Shown here piece by piece: positions 23,737 to 32,589 of a stretch of 36,930 bases of DNA. Position 1 is the first letter of the stretch. Every line of letters begins with the position of its first letter. Made by a program: the position numbers and the translations under genes. Source of the DNA: Rhodoferax sp. Its GTDB lineage: Bacteria; Pseudomonadota; Gammaproteobacteria; Burkholderiales; Burkholderiaceae_C. The notes beneath the pieces are model-generated. The model was not told where the DNA came from. It searched no databases and saw only the letters and a list, made by a program, of their open reading frames with translations. The stretch covers positions 1-36,930 of the forward strand of contig JACKLL010000021.1 of NCBI GenBank assembly GCA_024235935.1, written 5' to 3'.

Positions 23737-25260
23737 TCAGTGGCAACTGCGTGCGCTGGCGCGCCACAGCTCGGATTTCGCGTCGCCGTAGACGCGGGTG
23801 ACGCCGGTCAGGGCAGCGACCTGCGGCGCCTTGGCTGTGGCGACGGCAAACCAGACTGTGTGCCCTTCGCAGGCCAGGCGGTCGAGTTGCGTCAGCGGGC
23901 GCAAGGTGGCGGCGCCGAGCGCCGGCGCAAAGCGCGCCGCATCGACGAGTTCGTTGCGCCAGTTGTCCTGCATCGGCAATTGCGGATTCGCCCAGTCGGT
24001 GGCGATCACCACCGGGTCCTGCAGGCCGGCATAGAAGGGCAGGTCGTAGAGGTTGTCATCGACCATCACCACCATGTCGCCTGGTGCCATGGACTGTGCC
24101 AATGCCAGGGCTGCGCCGCGGTTGGACTTGGGCGCCTGCCAGGCGATGGCGACCACGATGGCCAGGCAGCCGAGTGCGGCGACGGCCGCGACGGGCTTGA
24201 TGCGGGGCAGGGGCGATTTCTGCAGGGCCATCGCAATGACGATCGACACCGGTGCCAGTGCCGGAAGCACGTAGCCGACCAGCTTCGAGCTCGGCAGCGA
24301 GAAGAATCCGACGATGGCAACGATCCACCAGGCGTACAGTCCGACCATGGGGGTGCGGGCACGCCAGGCGCGCACGGCGGCGACTGGAAGCCAGGCCGCC
24401 CACGGCAGCATCAAGGCCGGCAGCACCGGCAGGAAGAACCAGAACGGCTGCACGTTGTTGAACGAGGATTGCGCGAATCGGCGGAAGTGCTGCTCCATGA
24501 CAAAGTAGTCGAAGAAGCCCGGATACCGCAGTTGCACAGCAACAAACCAAGGTGCGGCGATCAACAGGAAGACGAGCCACCCGAGCGGATGCAGCAGTCC
24601 GACGACCTGGCGCCAGCGGCCCTGTGCCAGCAACCAGGGCCCGACCACCAGGGCGGGCAGCACAAACCCGATCAGCCCCTTGGCCAGGGTTGCGAGTGCG
24701 CAGGCGGCCGCGCCGGCGGCGAGCCAGCGCAGGTCGACCTTGGTCGGTGTTTCGACCGCGCGCAGCAGGGCAACAATCGCCGTGCTGATCAGGCCGGCAA
24801 CCAGCATGTCGTGGTTGGCGTACTGGCTTGCGATGAAGAAGAAAGGGCTGGTCGCCAGCACCACCAGGGCCAGCAGCGCCAGGCGCGGGCCATGCCAGCG
24901 CCGCACCGCCAGATACATGCTGGCACCCAGCAGCCAGCCGCCCAGCATGGCGCCGACACGCGCGGCAAACGGACTGACGCCAAACAGTTGCATCGCCGCC
25001 ATGTCGAGCCAGTAGAACAGCGGCGGCTTGTGGAAGAACGGAAGTCCGTTGAGCGTCGGCACCCAGCCATTGCCGTGCAGCATCTCCACGGCGACCGAGG
25101 CATAGCGTCCTTCGTCCGGCAGCAGCAGGGGCCGCATGCCCAGCGTGGCGAGCAGCCACAGGGCCAGTGCGGTCAGCAGCAGGCCGCTGGAGTCGGCCAG
25201 TCGGGCCAGGCTGCGGTCCGTGGTGCGCAGGCCATCGGTGGGCGTGAGGGTGTTTTCCAT
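23737..25260 (-). CDS. Glycosyltransferase family 39/83, ArnT/PMT-like
   Basis: 507-residue multi-pass membrane glycosyltransferase of the ArnT/PMT class, which moves a sugar from a polyprenyl phosphate to lipid A or a protein in the periplasm. The first loop has the key acidic motif 'LLLPDEGRYASVAVEML', then 'GLPFFHKPPLFYWLDM', the most recognisable ArnT-family stretch. 'NHDMLVAGLISTAIVALLRA' and 'PSSKLVGYVLPALAP' also fit. A soluble C-terminal domain of about 130 residues follows. ATG 25260 is 14 nt after the TPR gene stop. Together with GT2, YdjC and GtrA genes it completes a polyprenyl-sugar pathway. The acceptor is unknown; lipid A phosphate is the leading guess by comparison with ArnT and LgmA. 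Confidence 0.92.
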   Translation of the reverse strand: MENTLTPTDGLRTTDRSLARLADSSGLLLTALALWLLATLGMRPLLLPDEGRYASVAVEMLHGNGWVPTLNGLPFFHKPPLFYWLDMAAMQLFGVSPFAARVGAMLGGWLLGASMYLAVRRWHGPRLALLALVVLATSPFFFIASQYANHDMLVAGLISTAIVALLRAVETPTKVDLRWLAAGAAACALATLAKGLIGFVLPALVVGPWLLAQGRWRQVVGLLHPLGWLVFLLIAAPWFVAVQLRYPGFFDYFVMEQHFRRFAQSSFNNVQPFWFFLPVLPALMLPWAAWLPVAAVRAWRARTPMVGLYAWWIVAIVGFFSLPSSKLVGYVLPALAPVSIVIAMALQKSPLPRIKPVAAVAALGCLAIVVAIAWQAPKSNRGAALALAQSMAPGDMVVMVDDNLYDLPFYAGLQDPVVIATDWANPQLPMQDNWRNELVDAARFAPALGAATLRPLTQLDRLACEGHTVWFAVATAKAPQVAALTGVTRVYGDAKSELWRASARSCH

Positions 25261-25274
25261 TCGTGGGTATGGAT

Positions 25275-26117
25275 TCAGTTCCAGTCGCTGCTGCCGTCGC
25301 CACCCGAACCCGCGTCGTCCCAGGTCCCGCTGTCGGTGATGCCGAAGTTGTCGCCGCCCATGTCGTAGGTTGGTGCAGCGGTGTCCCAAGCGGGGTCGAT
25401 GGTGCGCGGCACTGCCACCGGGCTGCTGCTGCCGTCCAGCATGCGGTGCATCAGGGCCTGGCCGGCAACCATGCCGGCACCGGCAGCCGCGCCTGCAGCC
25501 AGTCCGCCCAGCATGCCGCTGCCGATGCCGCCAGCGGATGCGGTTGGTGCAACCGGCGGTGCCATGCCATAGGTCGGGTTGGCGTAGCCGGCGGGCGCGC
25601 CGTTGGCGGGCGCATAGGGGCCGACCGGCGTGCCGTTCCATGCCGGAGCACTTTGCGGGTTGCGGGCGCGGAAGAAGAAATAGGCCGCCGCCATGATGCC
25701 GGCAAGGACCAGCAAGGGGGCCCACAGGCCGGGTCCGCGCGACACCACCGAAGGCCGCAGCGTGGAGAACCCGGTGATCCGGGGGGATGCCGCGAGCTGC
25801 GTCTGCAGCGATGACACGGCCGACGCCTTGGCAAATGGCAGCCCGGGTGCCAGCCGCTCCGCGATCTGGAGTTCGGTCCGAGCGTTGCTCAACTGGCCTT
25901 GTCTTGCCAGCAGTTCCGCTTCGACGAAATGGGCCTTGGCACTGTTCGGGTGGTCCTGAAGGACCTGCCGGATCATGGATTGCGCCTGGGCCAGGTTGCC
26001 AGCTTCGGCGGCCTGGTAGACCTCGGCCATGGAGGGGTCTGCCGCAACTGCGGCAAGGCTGGCGAACACGCAGGCCAGAACCAGCAGGCATTTCGAGACG
26101 GTTTTCGGGCACTTCAC
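25275..26117 (-). CDS. Secreted TPR-like, membrane-anchored Gly-rich protein of unknown function
   Basis: 280-residue protein starting with GTG at 26117, which has AAGGA 7 nt upstream. Parts in order: signal peptide (KCLLVLACVFASLAAVAA), one or two TPR-like helical pairs (AEVYQAAEAGNLAQAQSMIRQVL; AHFVEAELLARQGQLSNARTELQ), a linker, one membrane helix (LWAPLLVLAGIMAAAYFFF) at about 135-155, a Pro/Ala/Tyr-rich part, a Gly/Ala-rich helix (GGIGSGMLGGLAAGAAAGAGM), and an acidic tail rich in Gly, Ser and Asp. I do not recognise a named family. It is first in the operon with the GT39 and GtrA genes and has its own boxed promoter, so a role in assembling or tuning the surface-modification machinery is suspected. 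Confidence 0.75.
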   Translation of the reverse strand: MKCPKTVSKCLLVLACVFASLAAVAADPSMAEVYQAAEAGNLAQAQSMIRQVLQDHPNSAKAHFVEAELLARQGQLSNARTELQIAERLAPGLPFAKASAVSSLQTQLAASPRITGFSTLRPSVVSRGPGLWAPLLVLAGIMAAAYFFFRARNPQSAPAWNGTPVGPYAPANGAPAGYANPTYGMAPPVAPTASAGGIGSGMLGGLAAGAAAGAGMVAGQALMHRMLDGSSSPVAVPRTIDPAWDTAAPTYDMGGDNFGITDSGTWDDAGSGGDGSSDWN

Positions 26118-26153
26118 GGCAATTCCTTCTGCGACCGGATCAGTCGTTGCGCA

Positions 26154-26185
26154 AGTGTGTGGGGGCGGACTTAGGGCAGGCTTAG
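26154..26185 (-). promoter_or_regulatory. CTAAG-N6-CTAAG box with -10 element (site 5)
   Basis: On the minus strand: CTAAGCCTGCCCTAAG (26185-26170), 10 nt, then CACACT (26159-26154). It is 36 nt ahead of the GTG of the TPR/Gly-rich gene and would drive that gene, GT39 and GtrA. Both half-sites are perfect. Confidence 0.7.
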
Positions 26186-26308
26186 GATTCCGTCCGCCGG
26201 ATAGACGCTCGGAAAGGCGCCGCGGCCCGGTTCCGCAACGCGTCGGGAGGCCAGCGCGACCGTTGCGCAACAATGGCGTTCTCCATCTCCGCTCCCGGAA
26301 TACTGCCC

Positions 26309-26755
26309 ATGAACAAGGTCGATCCTGCACTGCTCAACATCCTGATCAAGGACGGACGGGCATCTTTCGCCGACATCGCGCGGCAACTGGGCATCTCGCG
26401 GGCACATGCGCGCACCCGGGTTCAGGCGCTGGTCGACAGTGGCGTGATCGAATTGTTCAGCGCCGTGGTCAATCCGGAGAAACTGGGCAAGGTGATCTCG
26501 ACCTTCATCGATCTCAAGGTGGCGCCGCACGCGATGAACAGCCTGCCCCAGGAGCTGGCCGATTGTCCGGAGGTGGTGAGCCTGTACATCATGAGCGATC
26601 TGCAAAGCCTGCATATCCATACGCTGACCGACAGCTATGAAAGCTTTGACCGGTTTGTGCGCGAACGCATCTTCAACCGGCCGGAAATCCTGGCGGTGGA
26701 TTGCAAATCCCTGATGACCCGGGTCAAGAACCGGCGCGGCGGGGCCCGACTCTGA
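26309..26755 (+). CDS. Lrp/AsnC family transcriptional regulator
   Basis: 148-residue regulator. N-terminal helix-turn-helix: 'LLNILIKDGRASFADIARQLGISRAHARTRVQALVDSGVI' region, with 'GISRAHARTRVQAL' as recognition helix. The C-terminal half (KVISTFIDLKVAPHAM ... VVSLYIMSDLQSLHIHTLT) is the alpha/beta RAM domain that binds amino acids and forms octamers. ATG 26309 chosen; an in-frame ATG at 26273 is weaker. It sits just ahead of the sigma-54-type operon, transcribed in the same direction but separated by 496 nt. It may respond to an amino acid released by that pathway. Confidence 0.92.
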   Translation: MNKVDPALLNILIKDGRASFADIARQLGISRAHARTRVQALVDSGVIELFSAVVNPEKLGKVISTFIDLKVAPHAMNSLPQELADCPEVVSLYIMSDLQSLHIHTLTDSYESFDRFVRERIFNRPEILAVDCKSLMTRVKNRRGGARL

Positions 26756-26763
26756 CGCTCGCG

Positions 26764-26789
26764 GCGCCTGGCATCGGCATGCCAGGCGC
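26764..26789. terminator. Hairpin after the Lrp/AsnC gene
   Basis: GCGCCTGGCAT-cggc-ATGCCAGGCGC: 11 perfect pairs with a 4-nt loop, starting 8 nt past the regulator's stop. It is well placed to end that transcript. No T-run follows. Confidence 0.6.
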
Positions 26790-27030
26790 TGGCGGATGCC
26801 GCCCGCTTTCGTGCGCGGGGCACCAAAACGGGTCGTTGCGCTTGTTGATTCCTAGGTGATTACCCGCGGTGGCAGGGAGCCGTCCGAACCCAATCGGATG
26901 GAATGCGATTGCAATGCCGGAACCTTACATTCGTATTCCTGTGGGTGTATCTGTTTTCGTTTGTATTGCACCGGACTTCGATACTCCCCGTGATTCGAAC
27001 ATCCGTCATTTGAGGCGGAATCTGTGGCAG
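26790..27030. other. Long non-coding AT-richer leader region
   Basis: The 496-nt gap between the Lrp/AsnC gene and the TauE/SafE start is the longest in the window, and its middle part is clearly less GC-rich than the genes. I found no convincing coding frame here. It ends in a palindrome (27031-27053) and a sigma-54 promoter (27075-27092), so it probably holds binding sites for an enhancer-binding activator and perhaps for the Lrp-type regulator. No specific activator site could be named. Confidence 0.5.
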
Positions 27031-27053
27031 TTGATTTATCTTATTTAAATCAA
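27031..27053. promoter_or_regulatory. AT-rich palindrome upstream of the sigma-54 promoter
   Basis: TTGATTTA-N7-TAAATCAA is a perfect 8-bp inverted repeat centred about 35 nt upstream of the -24 element. Possible ligands are the adjacent Lrp/AsnC-type regulator, IHF-like bending protein or an activator. Function inferred from symmetry and location only. Confidence 0.45.
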
Positions 27054-27074
27054 TGGCTTAGGTGAATTATTGGA

Positions 27075-27092
27075 TTGGCACGGTCGTTGCAT
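27075..27092 (+). promoter_or_regulatory. Sigma-54 (-24/-12) promoter
   Basis: TTGGCACGGTCGTTGCAT matches the sigma-54 consensus (YTGGCACGrNNNTTGCW) at every defined position. The invariant GG (27077-27078) and GC (27089-27090) are separated by 10 nt as required. Start of transcription would be near 27102, giving a leader of about 150 nt before the TauE/SafE ATG at 27252. It implies control by an ATP-dependent enhancer-binding protein not encoded in this window. Confidence 0.85.
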
Positions 27093-27251
27093 TGCGGGAT
27101 GTCATACCGTTTACAAACGTCAGTCAGTTCCTATACTTCCGGCTCGTTCCACTTGTTTGCCAATGATGTCGCCACCACCATTGACCCAGCCAGAATCCGC
27201 GTCCGCCTGCCGAAACGGGTACTCGCAGGATGCACTGCTGCGGGGTGCCGC

Positions 27252-28100
27252 ATGAGCACGCAGTTTTTGGCCGGACATTCAGCGACCTGGATCGCGCTGA
27301 TGGCCTTGTCGTTGACGCTGACCGGGGTGGTTGCCGGTGTGCTGGCCGGACTGCTGGGCGTCGGTGGGGGCATCGTCATCGTGCCGGTGCTCTACCACGT
27401 GTTCACCCTGATGGGGGTCGATGCCGACGTGCGCATGCATGTGGCGGTGGGCACCTCGCTGGCGACCATCGTGCCGACGTCCATCATGTCGGCCCGCGCA
27501 CATCGCCGGCGCGGCAGTCTGGACCCGGCCATCCTGCGGCGGCTGGTTCCGCCGGTATGCGTGGGGGTACTGATCGGAGCCGTCCTGTCCGGCTATGCCA
27601 GCGGGCATGTGCTGACCGGCATCTTTGCGACCGTCGCCATGGTCGTGGCGCTGAACATGGCATTCAAGCGCGACGACTTTGCCGTGCATGACGGGCTTCC
27701 GGGCCGGACCGGCACCTCCGCGCTGGGGGTCGGCATCGGCGGTCTGTCCACGTTGATGGGCATCGGCGGCGGGACGCTGAGCGTGCCCATTCTCAGTGCC
27801 CTGCGTACGCCGATGCACGTGGCAGTAGGTACCGGCGCGGCACTGGGCATGGTGATCAGTCTGCCGGGCGCGATCGCCTTCCTGATCAATGGCCTGGGTG
27901 TGGCCCATCGGCCACCGACGGCCGTGGGCTACATCGATTTGCTGGGCATGGCCCTGATCGTTCCGGCCACCATGCTCACTTCCGGCTGGGGTGCACGCCT
28001 GGCCCATGCGGTCGATGCCCGCATGCTGCGGCGGCTGTTCGCACTGTTTCTGCTGCTGACGTCGATCCGCATGTTCTATGGCCTGTTCGTGGCCCGTTGA
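27252..28100 (+). CDS. TauE/SafE family membrane exporter
   Basis: 282-residue membrane protein of the TauE/SafE (DUF81) family, reported to export sulfite, sulfoacetate or related organic anions. ATG 27252 (MSTQFLAGHSATW) is used because the in-frame upstream part lies ahead of or within the predicted leader. Hallmarks: 'GVVAGVLAGLLGVGGGIVIVPVL' and its second copy 'GIGGLSTLMGIGGGTLSVPIL', each at the start of one half of the protein. 'HVAVGTSLATIVPTSIMSARAH' and 'HVAVGTGAALGMVISLPGAI' are the matching repeat segments. It heads the operon. A link with sulfur released from glutathione-like peptides is possible but only inferred. Confidence 0.92.
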   Translation: MSTQFLAGHSATWIALMALSLTLTGVVAGVLAGLLGVGGGIVIVPVLYHVFTLMGVDADVRMHVAVGTSLATIVPTSIMSARAHRRRGSLDPAILRRLVPPVCVGVLIGAVLSGYASGHVLTGIFATVAMVVALNMAFKRDDFAVHDGLPGRTGTSALGVGIGGLSTLMGIGGGTLSVPILSALRTPMHVAVGTGAALGMVISLPGAIAFLINGLGVAHRPPTAVGYIDLLGMALIVPATMLTSGWGARLAHAVDARMLRRLFALFLLLTSIRMFYGLFVAR

Positions 28101-28124
28101 CCCCTTTACCGGAAAGTTCGCAAC

Positions 28125-28841
28125 ATGACATGGAGCATATTGGCCAGGGACGACAAGGGCGTGTTCGGTGCGGCGATTGCCAGCCGGTTCTTCGCTGTCG
28201 GTTCCCTGTGTGTCCACACCCGCCGCGGCGTCGGAGCCGTGTCGACGCAGGCCTTGATGAACCCTTTGTATGGGCCTGCCGCACTGGATCTGCTGGGGCA
28301 AGGGCTGGCGGCATCCGAAGTGGTGGGCGCGCTGATTGCCCCCGATGACGGCCGCGCGCAGCGCCAGGTCCACGTCCTTCCGCTGACAGGCCCGGCGGCG
28401 GCGTCGACGGGTGCGAGCTGCGTCGACTGGTGCGGGCACCTGGCGGGGGACGGCTTCAGTGTGGCCGGCAACATGCTGGCCGGCCCGGACGTGATCGAGG
28501 CGACGGCCGCTGCCTATGTGCGTACGCAAGGCCTGCCGCTGGCCGAGCGCCTGCTGGCGGCGATGGAGGCTGGCGAAGCCGCCGGTGGTGACAAGCGGGG
28601 CAAGCAGTCGGCAGCATTGCGTATCCATGCCGACGAGGACTATCTTGCGCTGGACCTGCGGGTCGATGACCATGCCGATCCCCTGCCCGAACTGCGCCGA
28701 CTCTACGCCGTCAGCCTGGAGCGGTTCCAGCCGTTCCTGTCCTGCCTGCCGGGCCGTGGACGCCCCAGCGGAATCACGGACCGCGCGCAGATCGAGGCAG
28801 CCATCGCGGACTTTCAGCAGCGCCGGGGAAGTACGTCATGA
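28125..28841 (+). CDS. DUF1028 family protein, putative Ntn hydrolase
   Basis: 238-residue protein of the DUF1028 family, which has an Ntn-hydrolase-like fold. The N terminus 'MTWSILARDDKGVFGAAIAS' then 'GVGAVSTQALMNPLYGPAAL' is the family signature. Thr2, exposed after removal of Met1, is a reasonable nucleophile candidate, as in other N-terminal nucleophile hydrolases; this is inference. 'AGNMLAGPDVIEATAAAY' and 'DLRVDDHADPLPELRRLY' also fit the family. It starts 24 nt after the TauE/SafE gene and precedes peptide ABC genes, an arrangement suggesting hydrolysis of an imported amide or peptide in the cytoplasm. Confidence 0.92.
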   Translation: MTWSILARDDKGVFGAAIASRFFAVGSLCVHTRRGVGAVSTQALMNPLYGPAALDLLGQGLAASEVVGALIAPDDGRAQRQVHVLPLTGPAAASTGASCVDWCGHLAGDGFSVAGNMLAGPDVIEATAAAYVRTQGLPLAERLLAAMEAGEAAGGDKRGKQSAALRIHADEDYLALDLRVDDHADPLPELRRLYAVSLERFQPFLSCLPGRGRPSGITDRAQIEAAIADFQQRRGSTS

Positions 28842-28899
28842 GCCACTGCCGGATTTTTGCACCGCGAATCGCGCGGCACGCAGCAAGGAGCGCCGTTCT

Positions 28900-29909
28900 G
28901 TGAGCAGCTTGCTTGAAGTCCGCGATCTGCGCACCGTCTTCCAGGGGGACGACGGCGAGTTTGCCGTCGTCGACGGAATCAGCTTCTCGGTGGACGCCGG
29001 CCGCACGCTGGCCATCGTGGGCGAGTCCGGATGCGGCAAGAGCGTGACCTCCTTGTCCATCATGGGCTTGCTGCCCAAACCGCATGGGCGCATCGCCGGC
29101 GGCTCGATACGGTTCGAGGGGCAGGAACTGGTGGGTGCGCCCGAAGCCGCATTGCAGGACCTGCGTGGCAACGGGATCGCCATGATTTTTCAGGAGCCGA
29201 TGTCCTCGCTCAATCCTGCATTCACCATTGGCGAGCAGATCATCGAAGGTCTGCTGCGCCATCGCCGGATGAGCCGTGCACAGGCACGTGAACGGGCCAT
29301 CGAGATGCTGCGCAAGGTGCGGATCCCGGCGCCGGAGCAGCGCATCGATGAATTTCCGCACAAGCTCAGCGGGGGCATGCGCCAGCGCGTGATGATCGCG
29401 ATGGGACTGGCCTGCGAGCCACGGCTGCTGATTGCCGACGAGCCGACGACCGCGCTCGACGTGACCATACAGGCGCAGATCCTGGAACTGATGCGCAGCC
29501 TGCAGCAGGAAACCGCAACCGCCATCGTGCTGATCACGCATGACCTGGGTGTGGTGGCCGAAGTGGCCGATGACGTGGTCGTGATGTACGCGGGGCGTAT
29601 CGTCGAGCGCGGCCCGGTGCAGGCCTTGTTCAACGCGCCGCAGCATCCGTATACGGTCGGGCTGCTGGGATCGATCCCGCGGCTCGATACCATGCACCAG
29701 CGTCTGGCGTCGATCGAGGGGCAGGTGCCCGCACCCCAGCAATTGCCCCGGGGCTGCAGTTTTGCCGACCGTTGCCCGTTTGCGCTGGCCGCGTGCCGCG
29801 TCGACATTCCGGCCCTGCGCGACGTCGGGGAGCGGCACCAGTCCGCATGCCTGCGCGCGCCGCTGGATCCCGAGCAGTTACTGGTGCCTGCGACCGAGGA
29901 GGCCACCGC

Positions 29910-29913
<4 letters not shown>
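28900..29913 (+). CDS. Dipeptide-type ABC transporter ATP-binding protein, DppD type
   Basis: 337-residue ATPase starting with GTG 28900 (VSSLLEVRDLRTVF), preceded by AAGGAG at about 10 nt. Walker A 'GESGCGKSVTSL', signature 'LSGGMRQRVMIAMGL', Walker B 'LLIADEPTTALD' and switch His in 'LITHDLGVVAEV'. The C-terminal extension has the Cys cluster of oligopeptide ATPases (RGCSFADRCPFALAAC), where DppD/OppD-type proteins can carry an iron-sulfur cluster. Overlaps the next ATPase gene by 4 nt (ATGA). Confidence 0.93.
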
Positions 29914-31004
<1,091 letters not shown>

Positions 31005-31045
31005 TGGCGAAACAGATGTCTGATTTTTTTGAAGGAGAACGCACC

Positions 31046-32557
31046 ATGAAATCCACGAATCGAAAGTTGCTGGGCGCGGCCATGCTGGCCCTGGTCCCGT
31101 TGTTTGCGCAGGCTCAGACGCTGCGCGTAGGGCTCGCGGAAGATCCGGACATTCTGGACCCGACACTGGCGCGCACGTTCGTCGGGCGCATCGTCTTCTC
31201 CGCCATGTGCGACAAGCTGCTCGACGTCGATGAGAAGATGGCCATCATTCCGCAGCTGGCCACCAGCTACCAATGGGCTGCCGACAGCAAGTCGCTGACG
31301 CTCAAGCTGCGCAGCGGCGTCACCTTCCACGACGGCGAGAAGTTCGACGCCGAGGCGGTGAAGTTCAACATCGAACGCCACAAGACCATGCAGGGCTCGA
31401 ACCGCAGCGGCGAGCTGCGACCGGTCACGTCGGTCGACGTGGTGGACCCGCTCACGGTACGGCTCAATCTCAACGCGCCATTTGCGCCGCTGCTGGCGGC
31501 ATTGGCCGACCGCGCGGGCATGATGGTCTCGCCCAAGGCGGCCAAGGCCGGTGGTGCGAATTTCGGCACGGCGCCGGTGTGCTCCGGCCCGTTCAAGTTC
31601 GTCGAGCGGGTTGCGCAGGACCGCATGGTGTTCGAGAAGTACGCCAACTACTGGAACAAGGACGCGATCCACTTCAACCGCATCGTCTACACGCCGATTC
31701 CGGACGCCACCGTGCGCCTGGCCAACCTGCGCAGTGGACAGCTCGATTTCATCGAGCGTGCGGCATCGAGCGACATTGCGAAGATCGCTGCGGACCCCAA
31801 GCTCAAGGTCAGCAAGATCACGGAGATCGGCTACCAGGGCATCACGATCAACACCGGCAAGAGCGACAAGGCGCAGGCCAATCCGCTGGGCAAGGACGCC
31901 CGGGTGCGCGAGGCGTTCGAACTGTCGCTCGATCGCGAAGGCATCGTGCAGGTGGTCATGGACGGCGAGGCGACGCCGGGCAACCAGTGGGTGGCACCGA
32001 GCAGCAGCTTCTACGCCAAGAACGTGCCCATCCCCAAGCGCGATGTGGCACGTGCCAAGGCCTTGCTCAAGGAAGCCGGCGTGACCAACCCCAGCTTCAC
32101 GCTGATGACGGCCACCACCTCCGATGCGCAGAAGATCGCACAGGTCGTGCAGGCCATGGCCAAGGAAGCCGGGTTTGACGTGAAGATCCAGTCGACCGAA
32201 TTCGCGACCTCGCTGAAAATGGCCGACCAGGGCGACTTCGACGCCTATGTGCTGGCCTGGAGCGGCCGCGCCGACCCCGATGGCAATGTCTACAGCTTTC
32301 TCGCCTGCAAGCAGCCGCTGAACTATTCGGGCTACTGCAAGCCGGAAATCGACGCACTGCTGAACGATGCACGCAGCAAGCTGACCATGGCCGACCGGGT
32401 GAAGGCCTATGCACAGGTGGCGGCGCAGGAAGCCAAGGACCGTCCGATCGTCTACCTGTACCACCGCAACTGGCTCTGGGCCTATACCAACAAGCTGGCG
32501 GGCGTGCGGGAAGTCCCCGACGGCCTGCTGCGGCTTGAAGGCCTGAAGTTCAATTGA
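31046..32557 (+). CDS. ABC transporter periplasmic solute-binding protein, family 5
   Basis: 503-residue binding protein. ATG 31046 has GAAGGAG 8 nt upstream. Signal peptide 'MKSTNRKLLGAAMLALVPLF', cleaved near 'AQAQ'. The SBP_bac_5 signature 'LRSGVTFHDGEKFDAEAVKF' is clear, followed by 'PVCSGPFKFVERVAQDRMVF' and 'VREAFELSLDREGIVQVVMDG'. It resembles GsiB/DppA-type receptors; the ligand is unknown. With a gamma-glutamyltransferase-like gene in the same operon, glutathione or gamma-glutamyl peptides are candidates. It lies between the ATPase and permease genes. Confidence 0.94.
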   Translation: MKSTNRKLLGAAMLALVPLFAQAQTLRVGLAEDPDILDPTLARTFVGRIVFSAMCDKLLDVDEKMAIIPQLATSYQWAADSKSLTLKLRSGVTFHDGEKFDAEAVKFNIERHKTMQGSNRSGELRPVTSVDVVDPLTVRLNLNAPFAPLLAALADRAGMMVSPKAAKAGGANFGTAPVCSGPFKFVERVAQDRMVFEKYANYWNKDAIHFNRIVYTPIPDATVRLANLRSGQLDFIERAASSDIAKIAADPKLKVSKITEIGYQGITINTGKSDKAQANPLGKDARVREAFELSLDREGIVQVVMDGEATPGNQWVAPSSSFYAKNVPIPKRDVARAKALLKEAGVTNPSFTLMTATTSDAQKIAQVVQAMAKEAGFDVKIQSTEFATSLKMADQGDFDAYVLAWSGRADPDGNVYSFLACKQPLNYSGYCKPEIDALLNDARSKLTMADRVKAYAQVAAQEAKDRPIVYLYHRNWLWAYTNKLAGVREVPDGLLRLEGLKFN

Positions 32558-32589
32558 ACGCAGTGACAGTCTGACCGCAGGTTCGCGAG

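Noticed and set aside
23740..25368. A 542-codon plus-strand frame over the GT39 gene
   Set aside because: Antisense shadow rich in Gln, Gly, His and Arg; the minus strand encodes a typical ArnT-like protein.
27057..27061. CTTAG near the sigma-54 promoter, considered as a sixth box
   Set aside because: No partner half-site at 11 bp; the nearby sigma-54 element explains the region better.
27279..28673. A 464-codon minus-strand frame over the TauE/SafE and DUF1028 genes
   Set aside because: Low-complexity antisense composition; both sense genes are clearly recognised.
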